Assembly: GCF_008180195.1 (NCBI RefSeq)
Contig: NZ_VTAV01000016.1
Coordinates: 34,721-98,720 of the forward strand
DNA: 64,000 bases
Direction: 5' to 3'
Origin: Sphingobacterium phlebotomi
Lineage (GTDB): Bacteria > Bacteroidota > Bacteroidia > Sphingobacteriales > Sphingobacteriaceae
The translations under genes were made by a program, and so were the position numbers. The notes beneath the pieces are model-generated. The model had not been told where the DNA came from, searched no databases, and worked only from the letters and a program-made list of their open reading frames with translations. Of this stretch, positions 44,204 to 52,906 are shown one piece after another. Position 1 is the first letter of the stretch. Each line of letters opens with the position of its first letter.

Positions 44204-44815
44204 GTGAAGATTGTTCAGCAATATTGGAAGAAGGCGAAACCATTGACCTTACGAGAGGCTTTGGAAGATTGCGTTGTGGATAAAAGTGAACGTGGGAAAT
44301 CGTTTGTTTACAAAAAATATTATGGGTACGTCATGGCAGTAGTACTTCGCTATATCTCGGCAGAGATGGAAGCAGAAGAGGCTACGAACGAAAGCTTTGT
44401 GAAGGTATTTAGAAAGATAGCGTCATTCGAAATGCACGAAGAAGAACAGGCGTTGGAGAAAACATTTCGTTCTTGGTTAGCACGCATTGCGGTGAATACA
44501 TCAATAGATTTATTACGAACGCGAAAACCGACCAGCTTTCTGGAAGATACATCAGACGAAGAGATGAAGTCGCACACGGTTGTGATGACGGACAGGTTAG
44601 GTGTTGAAGATATTATGAAGCTTTTGACACGGTTACCCGATATTCAACGTTCTATTTTTAATCTCTTCGAAATTGAAGGGTATTCACACGAAGAAATAGG
44701 CGAGATGCTCCATATTCCTGAAAGTACATCGAGAACATATTTGACCCGCGCCAAACAGCGCTTACGAAAATTATATATAGAAGAATTTAGTGTTTCGCAC
44801 AATATACATTCTTAA
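44204..44815 (+). CDS. ECF sigma factor paired with membrane/beta-barrel partner
   Basis: The 203-residue sigma-70 family protein has region 2 (ESFVKVFRKIASF and FRSWLARIAVNTSIDLLR) and region 4 HTH (YSHEEIGEMLHIPESTSRTYL), the ECF layout. The start is GTG 44204. The codon immediately before it is TAA, so no upstream start is possible. It is followed 13 nt later by a TM-plus-beta-barrel protein, which is probably its anti-sigma regulator. This pairing resembles ECF/Dma pairs described in Bacteroides. Confidence 0.92.
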   Translation: MKIVQQYWKKAKPLTLREALEDCVVDKSERGKSFVYKKYYGYVMAVVLRYISAEMEAEEATNESFVKVFRKIASFEMHEEEQALEKTFRSWLARIAVNTSIDLLRTRKPTSFLEDTSDEEMKSHTVVMTDRLGVEDIMKLLTRLPDIQRSIFNLFEIEGYSHEEIGEMLHIPESTSRTYLTRAKQRLRKLYIEEFSVSHNIHS

Positions 44816-44828
44816 ATGCTAGGGAAAC

Positions 44829-46184
44829 ATGAAAGATCGCAATAAGGAACTTATTGATCTCATCAGAGAAGGGCTTAAAAATGCCGGAGAACTTCCTTAT
44901 AAAGAGGGGGCTTGGGAGGCTTATAAAGCAAAATATGAGCCAACTCGCACGGCAAGGCGTCTTGCACCACTTTGGATGGCTGCAGCAGTCGCTGCATTGG
45001 CTGGCTTTACTTTTTTGTTTAATGACTGGAGCGATTCAAACGAATCCATAAACGTTGCTAAAATCGAGCAGGAGAATAGACGACCTGTACCTATGGGAGA
45101 ATCGATTGACAAACCAATAACAGGGGAAACGGATCGACTAGCGTCCACCGATGTGCAAAATAAGGAGGATAGCGAGCAATTGTCAACTTACTCTGATGGT
45201 ATTATCGCGCTAGAAAACGGAGGATTACGCAACCAACCGCGCCGCGCCATGCAGGATATAGTGAAGCTGGATAGAATGGACTTACAAACGCTTGACTTGG
45301 CGCCTTTGGGAAGTATCCCGATGCTAACAACAGAGATTAAAGTGCCGGACTTGATGTCATTCCAAGAAGATAGTAAACCGCGTGCGACTTTGTTGTGGGA
45401 TGATGATTTAATTGCAGGGCAACAAATAGATCCAAATTTTGCGTATCAGAGCGAAACTGCTCTTCATTTGTCTCCTAAGAAACTGCGTATTACAGATCGG
45501 TTTGAATTAGGCGCTTTTGTGAGTCCATCGACTACCGATCGAAGCTTCGATCTTGGCGGGGGCCTCGTTTTTGCATATCGATTTAATGATAAGCTCGCCA
45601 TTCGTACCGGCGCTTCGTTTAATCAATATGAAGTGGGAATGTTGAAATCACATGTGCAGGAAGTAAGTCAGGAAAAGAAACAAGCAGCAGCTCCGATAAA
45701 AAATGCGGATAAGGTCATTTCCAAAGAAGCTTCATCACTCGCGGCCGATAATTTTTTTATTCCTAATTTAAATGCAGTAACAGGAAAGGTGCAAACGTTG
45801 GATATCCCGCTTGAGATACGGTATAACTTAACGAAAGAATTTTACGCAACTGGCGGCGTCTCCTATGCGGCTGTATTGTCGCAGGAACGTTTTGACCATT
45901 ATGAAGAATCTGCTGGGATACCAACCTATTCCAGTGCATCTGATGCAGAGAAACCTACGAAAAATTCGGTTTCCACTATCGAAACGACCCAAAAAAGTGA
46001 TGATGAAAATATAAATACGAACGGTTTTGGTGGTTTCGTCAATTTCTCGATCGGCAGAAAAGCGAATATAGGAAAAACGATGAAAGTTTCCATTGAGCCG
46101 TTTGTGAAATTCCCAGTAGGCCAGTTCAAGCGTGCCGACATGAATTACACAAACGGTGGAATACGGATTATTACAAGTTTCTAA
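44829..46184 (+). CDS. Putative dual-membrane-spanning anti-sigma factor with C-terminal outer-membrane beta-barrel
   Basis: The 451-residue protein has a short cytoplasmic charged N-terminus (residues 1-44) with no signal peptide. A single TM segment follows (about 46-64, LAPLWMAAAVAALAGF). A long, low-complexity periplasmic region of about 150 residues comes next. A beta-barrel-like domain runs from about 222 (FELGAFVSP, GLVFAYRFND, LAIRTGASF) to the end. The last residue is Phe, as in outer-membrane barrels. The organisation matches Dma-type anti-sigma factors that span both membranes and hold an ECF sigma factor. The preceding gene encodes that sigma. Confidence 0.75.
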   Translation: MKDRNKELIDLIREGLKNAGELPYKEGAWEAYKAKYEPTRTARRLAPLWMAAAVAALAGFTFLFNDWSDSNESINVAKIEQENRRPVPMGESIDKPITGETDRLASTDVQNKEDSEQLSTYSDGIIALENGGLRNQPRRAMQDIVKLDRMDLQTLDLAPLGSIPMLTTEIKVPDLMSFQEDSKPRATLLWDDDLIAGQQIDPNFAYQSETALHLSPKKLRITDRFELGAFVSPSTTDRSFDLGGGLVFAYRFNDKLAIRTGASFNQYEVGMLKSHVQEVSQEKKQAAAPIKNADKVISKEASSLAADNFFIPNLNAVTGKVQTLDIPLEIRYNLTKEFYATGGVSYAAVLSQERFDHYEESAGIPTYSSASDAEKPTKNSVSTIETTQKSDDENINTNGFGGFVNFSIGRKANIGKTMKVSIEPFVKFPVGQFKRADMNYTNGGIRIITSF

Positions 46185-46203
46185 TACGAATTATTGACTG
46201 ATA

Positions 46204-46815
46204 TTATATTTTATCGATACGTACCCAGCTCATACCCGCCGCTATCGCTCCCTGAACACCGGGATCACCATCCTCAAAAACAAGGCAGTCGACAGGAGCA
46301 ACATCGAGTTGTTCAGCAGCTAGGAGGAAAGGTTGGGGAGACGGTTTACCCTCCGGTGTATCACCGGCACATACTAAAGTTTCGAATTTGCCCGTAACAC
46401 GGATGACATCCAAGGTAATATTTAAGGTTGATCGCGAACCTCCCGAAACAATTCCAATTTTCTTTTTCCCGACATTTTCCAGAAGATGTTGTAGCACATA
46501 GTCTATTGGTTTTGTTTGGCCGACGAATTGTTCAATAAATATGTTGGATTTTAGTCTCGCGAAAGCCAAAGGTTCAATATTTGTTTCATACCGTTTGCCG
46601 ATTTCAGAGGCAACATCAATCGTAGGCCAACCGGCCAGTTCTTCGACGATATCGTCATTCAGATCAATTCCATATTCGGAAGCTGCAGCGACATAGGCGG
46701 CCTTATGTGCTGGCATATTATCGGCAAGCGTACCATCGACATCGTATAATAACGCTTTAAATGGTTTGGATTTTTCCTGTAAGATTTCAAACTTTTTTTG
46801 TGATTCAGCATTCAT
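46204..46815 (-). CDS. HAD family phosphatase, beta-phosphoglucomutase-like
   Basis: The 203-residue HAD protein has motif I DVDGTLADN, so it has both aspartates for phosphatase or phosphomutase chemistry. Motif II is GIVSGGSRST, the Lys is in GKPSPQPF, and motif III is FEDGDPGVQGAIAAGM. Helical cap residues follow motif I, as in the beta-PGM/YqaB group. A small sugar phosphate is a likely substrate. It lies 24 nt after the proline dehydrogenase gene on the same strand, with a -7-like octamer just before its ATG. Confidence 0.9.
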   Translation of the reverse strand: MNAESQKKFEILQEKSKPFKALLYDVDGTLADNMPAHKAAYVAAASEYGIDLNDDIVEELAGWPTIDVASEIGKRYETNIEPLAFARLKSNIFIEQFVGQTKPIDYVLQHLLENVGKKKIGIVSGGSRSTLNITLDVIRVTGKFETLVCAGDTPEGKPSPQPFLLAAEQLDVAPVDCLVFEDGDPGVQGAIAAGMSWVRIDKI

Positions 46816-46819
46816 GCGG

Positions 46820-46827
46820 CAAAAATA
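46820..46827 (-). promoter_or_regulatory. -7-like octamer directly before HAD gene start
   Basis: TATTTTTG on the minus strand matches TAnnTTTG and ends only 4 nt before ATG 46815. If used, the transcript would be leaderless. The 17-nt context is nearly identical to that at 63732-63747. Confidence 0.35.
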
Positions 46828-46839
46828 CGGAAAACATGC

Positions 46840-48033
46840 CTATCGTATACCTTTTCGCCGTTTTTTTTCTTTTACGATCAAGCTTAGCTCCCGGCTTGTT
46901 TGGCCTCCTACGGAAGTATTTTCTTGAGCACGACGAAATAAATAAGGCATGACGGCTTTTACAGGACCATAAGGCATATATTTAGCAACGTTAAACCCTG
47001 CTTCAGCTAAATTGAATGATAAATTATCAGACATACCTAATAACTGTGCAAAGAAAATATGATCATTTGCGGGCGAAATACCCCGGACAGTCATGTCTTC
47101 TGCCAGTAGTCTGGAACTTTCTTCATTATGCGTGCCCGCCATCAATCCAATGCGGTTGATATGATCTAAACAAAAACGAATAGCTTGATTATAATCCTTG
47201 TCACAGGCCTCTTTATCGGGTTGGATAGGGGAGGGATAGCCTTTTTTTGCTGCGCGTTCACGCTCGATCTCCATATAGGCGCCCCGTACGATTTTGGTTC
47301 CTAAGTAAAAATTTTGAGTTTGAGCATAAGCGAAGTCCGCCTGTAAGGAGGCCAATTTATCGTGGCGATACAATTGGTAGGTATTATACACGATGACACG
47401 TTCCTTATTGTATTTCTCCATCATTTCACGGGCGATGTCGTCGATAGTATCCTGTACCCAAGAATGTTCGGCGTCTATTAAAACCCGCGTGTCAGCATCA
47501 AAGCAAGCCTTACAAATGCGATCTATACGTTTGTATAAACGCTCAAATTCTGCTTTTTCTTCCGCTGACAATGGCTCTTTTGCATCTATTTTTGCTAAGA
47601 GATCAAACCGGCCTAAACCGGATGGTTTGAACACACAGAAAGAAGCATATTTGTTGTTACGTGCGTAAGCAACCGTACGTAAAATTTCAGCACAGTTATC
47701 GTCAAAGCTTCCTTCTGCTTCTTTTCCTTCTACCGAGTAGTCTAGAATTGTGGTAACCTTAGCTTGCCCAAGTTCCGCAATCGCTTGTTCACATTCTTCA
47801 ATAGATTCTCCTCCACAAAATTGTTTGTAGATCGTGTTCCGGATGATTCCCTTTATAGGAAGTCCCATTTTTAACGCAAAGTTGGTGATTGGTGTGCCAA
47901 TCTTGATAAGCATATTGCTGGACACCATTTTAAAGAGCCAGTACGCCTTTTCTAAGTCTTTGTCGGATTTATTCCGAAAAGCAATTTTAGTGTTGTTAAA
48001 ATCCAGTTTAACCAAGTTATTGGCAGATATCAT
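46840..48033 (-). CDS. Proline dehydrogenase
   Basis: This monofunctional FAD-dependent proline dehydrogenase oxidises L-proline to pyrroline-5-carboxylate, passing electrons to the quinone pool. The 397-residue TIM-barrel protein has FLGTKIVRGAYMEIER-type core residues (LGTKIVRGAYMEIER), VLIDAEHSWVQ, MAGTHNEES and the C-terminal YMPYGPVKAVMPYLFRRAQ with the substrate-binding RR pair. No P5C dehydrogenase gene is adjacent, so proline catabolism is split. The HAD gene follows it closely. Confidence 0.95.
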   Translation of the reverse strand: MISANNLVKLDFNNTKIAFRNKSDKDLEKAYWLFKMVSSNMLIKIGTPITNFALKMGLPIKGIIRNTIYKQFCGGESIEECEQAIAELGQAKVTTILDYSVEGKEAEGSFDDNCAEILRTVAYARNNKYASFCVFKPSGLGRFDLLAKIDAKEPLSAEEKAEFERLYKRIDRICKACFDADTRVLIDAEHSWVQDTIDDIAREMMEKYNKERVIVYNTYQLYRHDKLASLQADFAYAQTQNFYLGTKIVRGAYMEIERERAAKKGYPSPIQPDKEACDKDYNQAIRFCLDHINRIGLMAGTHNEESSRLLAEDMTVRGISPANDHIFFAQLLGMSDNLSFNLAEAGFNVAKYMPYGPVKAVMPYLFRRAQENTSVGGQTSRELSLIVKEKKRRKGIR

Positions 48034-48172
48034 ACATGTAAAATATTAACGGTCAAAATTAAATAATTATTTTTATCTATTTACTTCTTTTCGACAGCCG
48101 ACAAGCCTTTATAATTAACAAGAATTATCCTTTTTTTTACTGATATTATTTATCACTTGATTTCATAACGCT

Positions 48173-48180
48173 TATCTTTA
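48173..48180 (+). promoter_or_regulatory. Candidate -7 element of the S4-domain/aroB operon
   Basis: TATCTTTA differs from TAnnTTTG at the last base and lies 30 nt before ATG 48211. No well-spaced -33 element is obvious. Confidence 0.35.
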
Positions 48181-48210
48181 CCAAACAGTAGATAGCATTA
48201 GAATAACGAT

Positions 48211-48417
48211 ATGAAGACATTTATATTAAAAGGAGAATATATTCAATTAATTCAGTTATTAAAAGTCATGAATTGGGTGGAACATGGTGCCATGGCCCAG
48301 TTCGTAGTAGAAGAGGGGCTAGTTAAATATAACGGTCAGGTAGATTATCGAAAAAGATTAAAAGTAAAAGTGGGAGACATCGTTGAATTTGATGGACAGC
48401 AAGTAAAAATTGTGTAA
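48211..48417 (+). CDS. RNA-binding S4 domain protein (YbcJ-like)
   Basis: This 68-residue protein is essentially one S4 domain. It starts FILKGEYIQLIQLLKVMNWVEHGAMAQFVVEEG and continues with VKYNGQVDYRKRLKVKVGDIVEFDG, the alpha-L fold with basic residues for RNA binding. The YbcJ/YaaA-type family is linked to ribosome or tRNA metabolism. It begins a rightward gene series and lies 34 nt before aroB. Confidence 0.9.
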   Translation: MKTFILKGEYIQLIQLLKVMNWVEHGAMAQFVVEEGLVKYNGQVDYRKRLKVKVGDIVEFDGQQVKIV

Positions 48418-48451
48418 TTTAGTGCTTTAATTATATCAAACATCGTTATAC

Positions 48452-49516
48452 ATGACAAAACAGGTTGCCAGTCTTGGTTACAAGGTATTCTTCGAAAAAA
48501 ATCTTGACTCTCTAGAAACATTTATTACTTCACGCAGCTATTCCCAGATATTGGTATTGGTTGATAGGAATACGAATGACCACTGCTTACCGATATTGCA
48601 ATCGGCACTTTCAGAGATAACGGATTACGATATTATCGAAGTTGATCCAGGCGAAGAAAATAAAAATATTGATTTCTGTATTGGTGTTTGGAAAACGATG
48701 CTTGATTTTGGCGCCGATCGAAAAGCGCTCATGATTAATCTGGGCGGAGGGGTCGTAACGGATATGGGCGGATTTGCAGCATCTACTTATAAAAGAGGAA
48801 TTGATTTTATCCAAATTCCAACAACGTTGCTATCGCAGGTAGATGCCTCGGTTGGCGGAAAAACGGGAATAGATTTAGACAACGTAAAAAATATTATTGG
48901 TACGTTTACCCAACCCCAAGCTGTTTTTATTAGTGGGCAGTTCCTTTCCACGTTGGACGATCGTCAAATGTGTTCCGGTTTTGCCGAAGTCATTAAACAC
49001 GGTTTGATTTATGATAAAGATTTGTTTTTAAAGACGATAGCAACTAATTTGGAAACAGATGATTTAGATGATATCGTTTTTCGTTCGGTAGAAATCAAAA
49101 ATGAAGTCATTACACAAGATCCGACGGAAAAGGGACTCCGGAAGATCTTAAACTTTGGACATACCATTGGACATGCGGTGGAAGGATACTCGCTTATGCA
49201 GGATGCTGATCCTCTTTTGCATGGCGAAGCTATTGCATTGGGTATGATCTGCGAAGCTTATATCGCCCATAAAATAAATGGTCTTTCAGAAGCAGATTTA
49301 TCAGCTATAGCACAAGCATTTGATCACCGATTTAAGCGTTATACATTTTCGGGGGATATATATCAGGAACTTATCACCTTCATGCAAAATGATAAAAAGA
49401 ACGAGGGAAGGAAAGTAGGTTTTGCGTTACTGTCTGAAATTGGTAAATGTGATTATAATATTTACGTAGAAGAAGAACTGATTAAGGAGAGTTTGGATTT
49501 TTATAGAAATAGATAG
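48452..49516 (+). CDS. aroB: 3-dehydroquinate synthase
   Basis: AroB converts DAHP to 3-dehydroquinate in the shikimate pathway, with NAD and a divalent metal. The 354-residue protein has the NAD-binding core LGGGVVTDMGGFAAST, the IPTTLLSQVDASVGGKTGID block, and metal ligands in the E-V-I-K-H-G-L-I segment and in FGHTIGHAVE and HGEA. All active-site landmarks are present. It follows the S4 gene by 34 nt and precedes the ThuA-like gene by 5 nt. Confidence 0.97.
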   Translation: MTKQVASLGYKVFFEKNLDSLETFITSRSYSQILVLVDRNTNDHCLPILQSALSEITDYDIIEVDPGEENKNIDFCIGVWKTMLDFGADRKALMINLGGGVVTDMGGFAASTYKRGIDFIQIPTTLLSQVDASVGGKTGIDLDNVKNIIGTFTQPQAVFISGQFLSTLDDRQMCSGFAEVIKHGLIYDKDLFLKTIATNLETDDLDDIVFRSVEIKNEVITQDPTEKGLRKILNFGHTIGHAVEGYSLMQDADPLLHGEAIALGMICEAYIAHKINGLSEADLSAIAQAFDHRFKRYTFSGDIYQELITFMQNDKKNEGRKVGFALLSEIGKCDYNIYVEEELIKESLDFYRNR

Positions 49517-49521
49517 GTAAT

Positions 49522-50238
49522 ATGGCTAGATACATAGGGTTGGCAGTAGGACTGCTTATTTTGGGTAATGTCCTTTCGGCTTATAGTCAGGAGAGGGTAT
49601 TAATTTTTACCAAAACTGCAGGTTTTCGGCACAAAAGTATTCCTAAAGGAACAGAAGTCGTTACAAAACTGCTTACAGCCGAAAATATATTGCCTGTCCA
49701 TACCGAAGACGCGCGTTATTTTTGTACGGATAGCCTGCGTCAATTTGCTGCTGTCATATTTTTAAATACCACGGGTAACGTATTAGACGACCAGCAGAAA
49801 GTCGCTTTCCAGCATTTCATTCGTTCCGGAAAAGGATATATGGGCCTACATGCCGCTTCCGATACGGAATTTGAATGGCCTTGGTATGGTGAACTGGTTG
49901 GAGGCTATTTTACCCAACATCCGCCGGTGCAAAAAGCTAAAATTGATGTTGTTGATCGTACGCATATAGCAACAAAACACTTACAAGAAATTTGGTGGCA
50001 TAAAGATGAGTGGTATGATTTTAGAGATATACAACCCGGATTACATATTCTTATGACACTTGATGAGCAAAGCTACGAAGGTGGGACGATGGGAAAATTC
50101 CATCCGATAGCTTGGTATAGGGAGTTTGACGGCGGACGTATGTTCTATACAGGACTTGGACATACAGCGGAATCTTATGATGAAGTTCCGTTCCAGAAGC
50201 ATATCATTGGTGGCATCAAATATGTATTAGGACGTTAG
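49522..50238 (+). CDS. ThuA-like domain protein, secreted
   Basis: The 238-residue protein begins with a signal peptide (about 1-22, ending AYSQ). The ThuA/glutamine-amidotransferase-like domain follows: VLIFTKTAGFRHKSIP, GYMGLHAASDTE, HPIAWYREFDGGRMFYTGLGHT and a final IIGGIKYVLG helix. Members take part in sugar (trehalose-like) utilisation or are secreted with glycoside-processing enzymes. The substrate here is unknown. It sits 5 nt after aroB and 20 nt before the DD-carboxypeptidase gene, so it is co-transcribed. Confidence 0.92.
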   Translation: MARYIGLAVGLLILGNVLSAYSQERVLIFTKTAGFRHKSIPKGTEVVTKLLTAENILPVHTEDARYFCTDSLRQFAAVIFLNTTGNVLDDQQKVAFQHFIRSGKGYMGLHAASDTEFEWPWYGELVGGYFTQHPPVQKAKIDVVDRTHIATKHLQEIWWHKDEWYDFRDIQPGLHILMTLDEQSYEGGTMGKFHPIAWYREFDGGRMFYTGLGHTAESYDEVPFQKHIIGGIKYVLGR

Positions 50239-50258
50239 GTATAGTTGACTTCTCGTTT

Positions 50259-51563
50259 ATGCGTAAATTTCTATTTTCTGTATGGGTATTCTTCTTTTCT
50301 ATTTATTCTGCTAATTCGCAAGATATATGGCTGATTCAAAGGTTATTAGAGAATTCACCTGTATTAAAAAGTCATTTCTTCGGTTTTAGTCTTTATGACA
50401 TCGAACAGAACCGATTTCTAATGGGTTCAAATGAGGATAAGCATTTCACGCCCGCTTCCAACACAAAAATATTTACGCTATTTACAGCGCTAAAAAATAT
50501 TGGAGATTCTATTCCTGCGATACAGTATATCGAAAAAGGAGATTCGCTATTGTTCTGGGGGACAGGTGATCCTACCTTTCTACATCCTAAGCTAGATTCT
50601 GGGAAAGTATATAATTTTTTATCAGAAACGGATAAAAAGTTATTTTATGTAGGAGGGATACCCACAGAAGAACCTTTCTATCGTATGGGGTGGGCAATGG
50701 AAGATTATGAAGAATACTATCAACCAGAAATAACGCCATTTCCCATTTATGGCAACGTGGTCACATTTAAGGCAATCCCTTGGCAACTGATTACCATACC
50801 TCGTTTTTTTATGGATTCGATGGTTATCGGTAATGCAGATACCGATCGACTACAGATACGCCGGAAATTTGATGAGAATATTTATTTCCGTAACAGTCCA
50901 GTTATTCCAAAGAACTTCACGACACAAAAACCTTTTAAATATTCCGATGAACTATGCATACAGTTGTTACAGGATACGTTGCAGAAGCAGGTGGAATTCA
51001 TCCAATATCCAAAACCTGCAGAAGTGAAAACGTTATTCTCTGTAGCCACACGAGATGTCCTGCGGGAAATGATGTTGGTTAGCGATAACTTTTTAGCTGA
51101 GCAACTGATGATGGTCGCCGCGATGAATAGATACGGTGAATTTAATACAGCCCAGTTAAGAAAGGATATGGAAGCCTCGTATTATACTTATTTTACAGAT
51201 AAAATTAACCTGTATGATGGCAGTGGCTTGTCGCCTTATAATAAAGTAACGGCAAGAAGTCTAGTAGAACTTTTGCTGATGATTGAACAGGAGGTTACGG
51301 AAGTAGATAAACTTCGCTATTTGTTTGCCGCCGGAGGTGTAGAAGGAACATTAAAAACGGCGTATCGATTAGACAGCGGATCGCCGTTCATCTGGGCAAA
51401 AACCGGTACGATAAGCGGGGTATATTGCCAAAGTGGTTATATCCAAACGCGCGGTGGAAGAAACTTGATATTTTCTTTTCTTAATAACAATTTTATAGGT
51501 TCAGCGACGCCTGTACGCAAGGAAGTCGCCCGTATCATGACTTTTATCCGGGAGAATTTTTAA
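50259..51563 (+). CDS. D-alanyl-D-alanine carboxypeptidase / PBP4 family (S13)
   Basis: This is a periplasmic penicillin-binding protein of peptidase family S13 that trims peptidoglycan. The signal peptide ends near SANSQ (about 21). The SxxK motif is S67-N-T-K70 in TPASNTKIF, SxN is at about 275 in VSDNFLAEQ, and KTG is at about 382 in WAKTGTISG. The 434-residue length fits PBP4-type carboxypeptidases. It follows the ThuA-like gene by 20 nt. Confidence 0.94.
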   Translation: MRKFLFSVWVFFFSIYSANSQDIWLIQRLLENSPVLKSHFFGFSLYDIEQNRFLMGSNEDKHFTPASNTKIFTLFTALKNIGDSIPAIQYIEKGDSLLFWGTGDPTFLHPKLDSGKVYNFLSETDKKLFYVGGIPTEEPFYRMGWAMEDYEEYYQPEITPFPIYGNVVTFKAIPWQLITIPRFFMDSMVIGNADTDRLQIRRKFDENIYFRNSPVIPKNFTTQKPFKYSDELCIQLLQDTLQKQVEFIQYPKPAEVKTLFSVATRDVLREMMLVSDNFLAEQLMMVAAMNRYGEFNTAQLRKDMEASYYTYFTDKINLYDGSGLSPYNKVTARSLVELLLMIEQEVTEVDKLRYLFAAGGVEGTLKTAYRLDSGSPFIWAKTGTISGVYCQSGYIQTRGGRNLIFSFLNNNFIGSATPVRKEVARIMTFIRENF

Positions 51564-51581
51564 TTTTCTGTTAACATATAG

Positions 51582-51589
51582 TATCTTCG
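51582..51589 (+). promoter_or_regulatory. -7-like octamer before the MFS transporter gene
   Basis: TATCTTCG, a TAnnTTyG octamer, ends 9 nt before ATG 51599. A transcript starting there would be nearly leaderless. It may only supplement read-through from the upstream genes. Confidence 0.3.
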
Positions 51590-51598
51590 CTATGATTT

Positions 51599-52906
51599 AT
51601 GCGTGTTATTGAAAAAAACAACAAGCGCTTGATTCGCTCCTGGTCGATGTTTGACTGGGCGAACTCTGCTTATAATCTGGTTATCACATCGACCATCTTT
51701 CCGGCTTATTACACAGCCATTACGCAAACGACGGAAAATGGGGATGTCGTTCATTTTTTCGGATGGAAAGTAATTAATACGGCTCTTTCCAATTTTGCTT
51801 TAGCTTTCTCTTACCTCTTTATGGCCTTTATACTGCCGTTTGTTTCATCGTATGCTGATGTGCAAGGAAAAAAGAAAACCATGATGATGTTTTTTACCTA
51901 TTTTGGCGCAATAGCCTGTATGGGGCTTTTCTTTTTTCGGTTAGAGACACTTGAATTAGGCATAATATTGTTTGGATTGGCCGCTATGGGGTATATCGGT
52001 GGTGTATTATTTAACAATTCCTATTTACCCGAAATCGCCACGGTAGATAAACAGGATAGCGTGAGTGCGCAAGGATTTGCATTTGGGTATGTGGGCTGTG
52101 TTACCTTACAGCTTATCTGTCTGGTTTTTATTTTAAAACCGGATTGGTTTGGCATTACAGACCTTTCTTTTGGACCGCGATTGTCCTTTTTACTAGTAGG
52201 CATATGGTGGGCTGGTTTTTCTACTATTCCGTTTTTGGCACTTCCCAATAATCAAAAATCAACGATCCGGGCTTCCAAGAAAATTTTTCGTACGGTTATT
52301 ATAGAGTTTCGCATTGTGATGCGACGTATACAGAAAATGCAACGGATCCGCCGATTTTTGCCCGCTTACTTTTTTTACTCCGCTGGTGTACAAACCGTGA
52401 TGATTGTAGCGGCCGCTTTTGGTGCCAAAGAACTTCAACTCGAAAGCGCTAAACTCATTATTACGATACTGTTAATTCAGCTCGTTGCCATATTGGGGGC
52501 CTTTTTGATGTCAAAACTTTCGGCGAGGTTTGGGAATATTAAAATTTTGATTGCCGTGGTATTGGTATGGATTGGCGTGTGCGTGTCTGCATTTTTCATA
52601 AAAACAGAAGTCGAGTTTTATGTTTTAGCTTGCCTGGTTGGATTGGTCATGGGAGGCATTCAATCTTTATCGAGATCGACCTACTCTAAATTCCTTCCAG
52701 AGAATATCAAAGATACAACGTCCTTTTTTAGTTTTTATGACGTTACAGAAAAATTGGCTATTGTATTAGGACTGTTTTCTTTTGGATTGATCGAGCAGTT
52801 TACGCATAATATACGCTATTCCGCATTATTTCTTTCTGTATTTTTTATCATTGGATGTGGTTTGCTGTTTCGCTTACTCCGATTCAATAAGGTTATGACA
52901 TCATGA
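51599..52906 (+). CDS. MFS transporter, UMF1/Atg22-like
   Basis: The 435-residue protein has about 12 membrane segments. Its N-terminal RSWSMFDWANSAYNLVI motif is typical of the UMF1 (Vps22/Atg22-like) branch of the major facilitator superfamily. The mid-protein G-G-I-Q-S-L-S-R-S-T-Y-S-K motif is also characteristic. Such transporters probably export amino acids or similar solutes. The substrate is unknown. It overlaps the next gene by 4 nt (ATGA), so they are coupled. Confidence 0.9.
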   Translation: MRVIEKNNKRLIRSWSMFDWANSAYNLVITSTIFPAYYTAITQTTENGDVVHFFGWKVINTALSNFALAFSYLFMAFILPFVSSYADVQGKKKTMMMFFTYFGAIACMGLFFFRLETLELGIILFGLAAMGYIGGVLFNNSYLPEIATVDKQDSVSAQGFAFGYVGCVTLQLICLVFILKPDWFGITDLSFGPRLSFLLVGIWWAGFSTIPFLALPNNQKSTIRASKKIFRTVIIEFRIVMRRIQKMQRIRRFLPAYFFYSAGVQTVMIVAAAFGAKELQLESAKLIITILLIQLVAILGAFLMSKLSARFGNIKILIAVVLVWIGVCVSAFFIKTEVEFYVLACLVGLVMGGIQSLSRSTYSKFLPENIKDTTSFFSFYDVTEKLAIVLGLFSFGLIEQFTHNIRYSALFLSVFFIIGCGLLFRLLRFNKVMTS

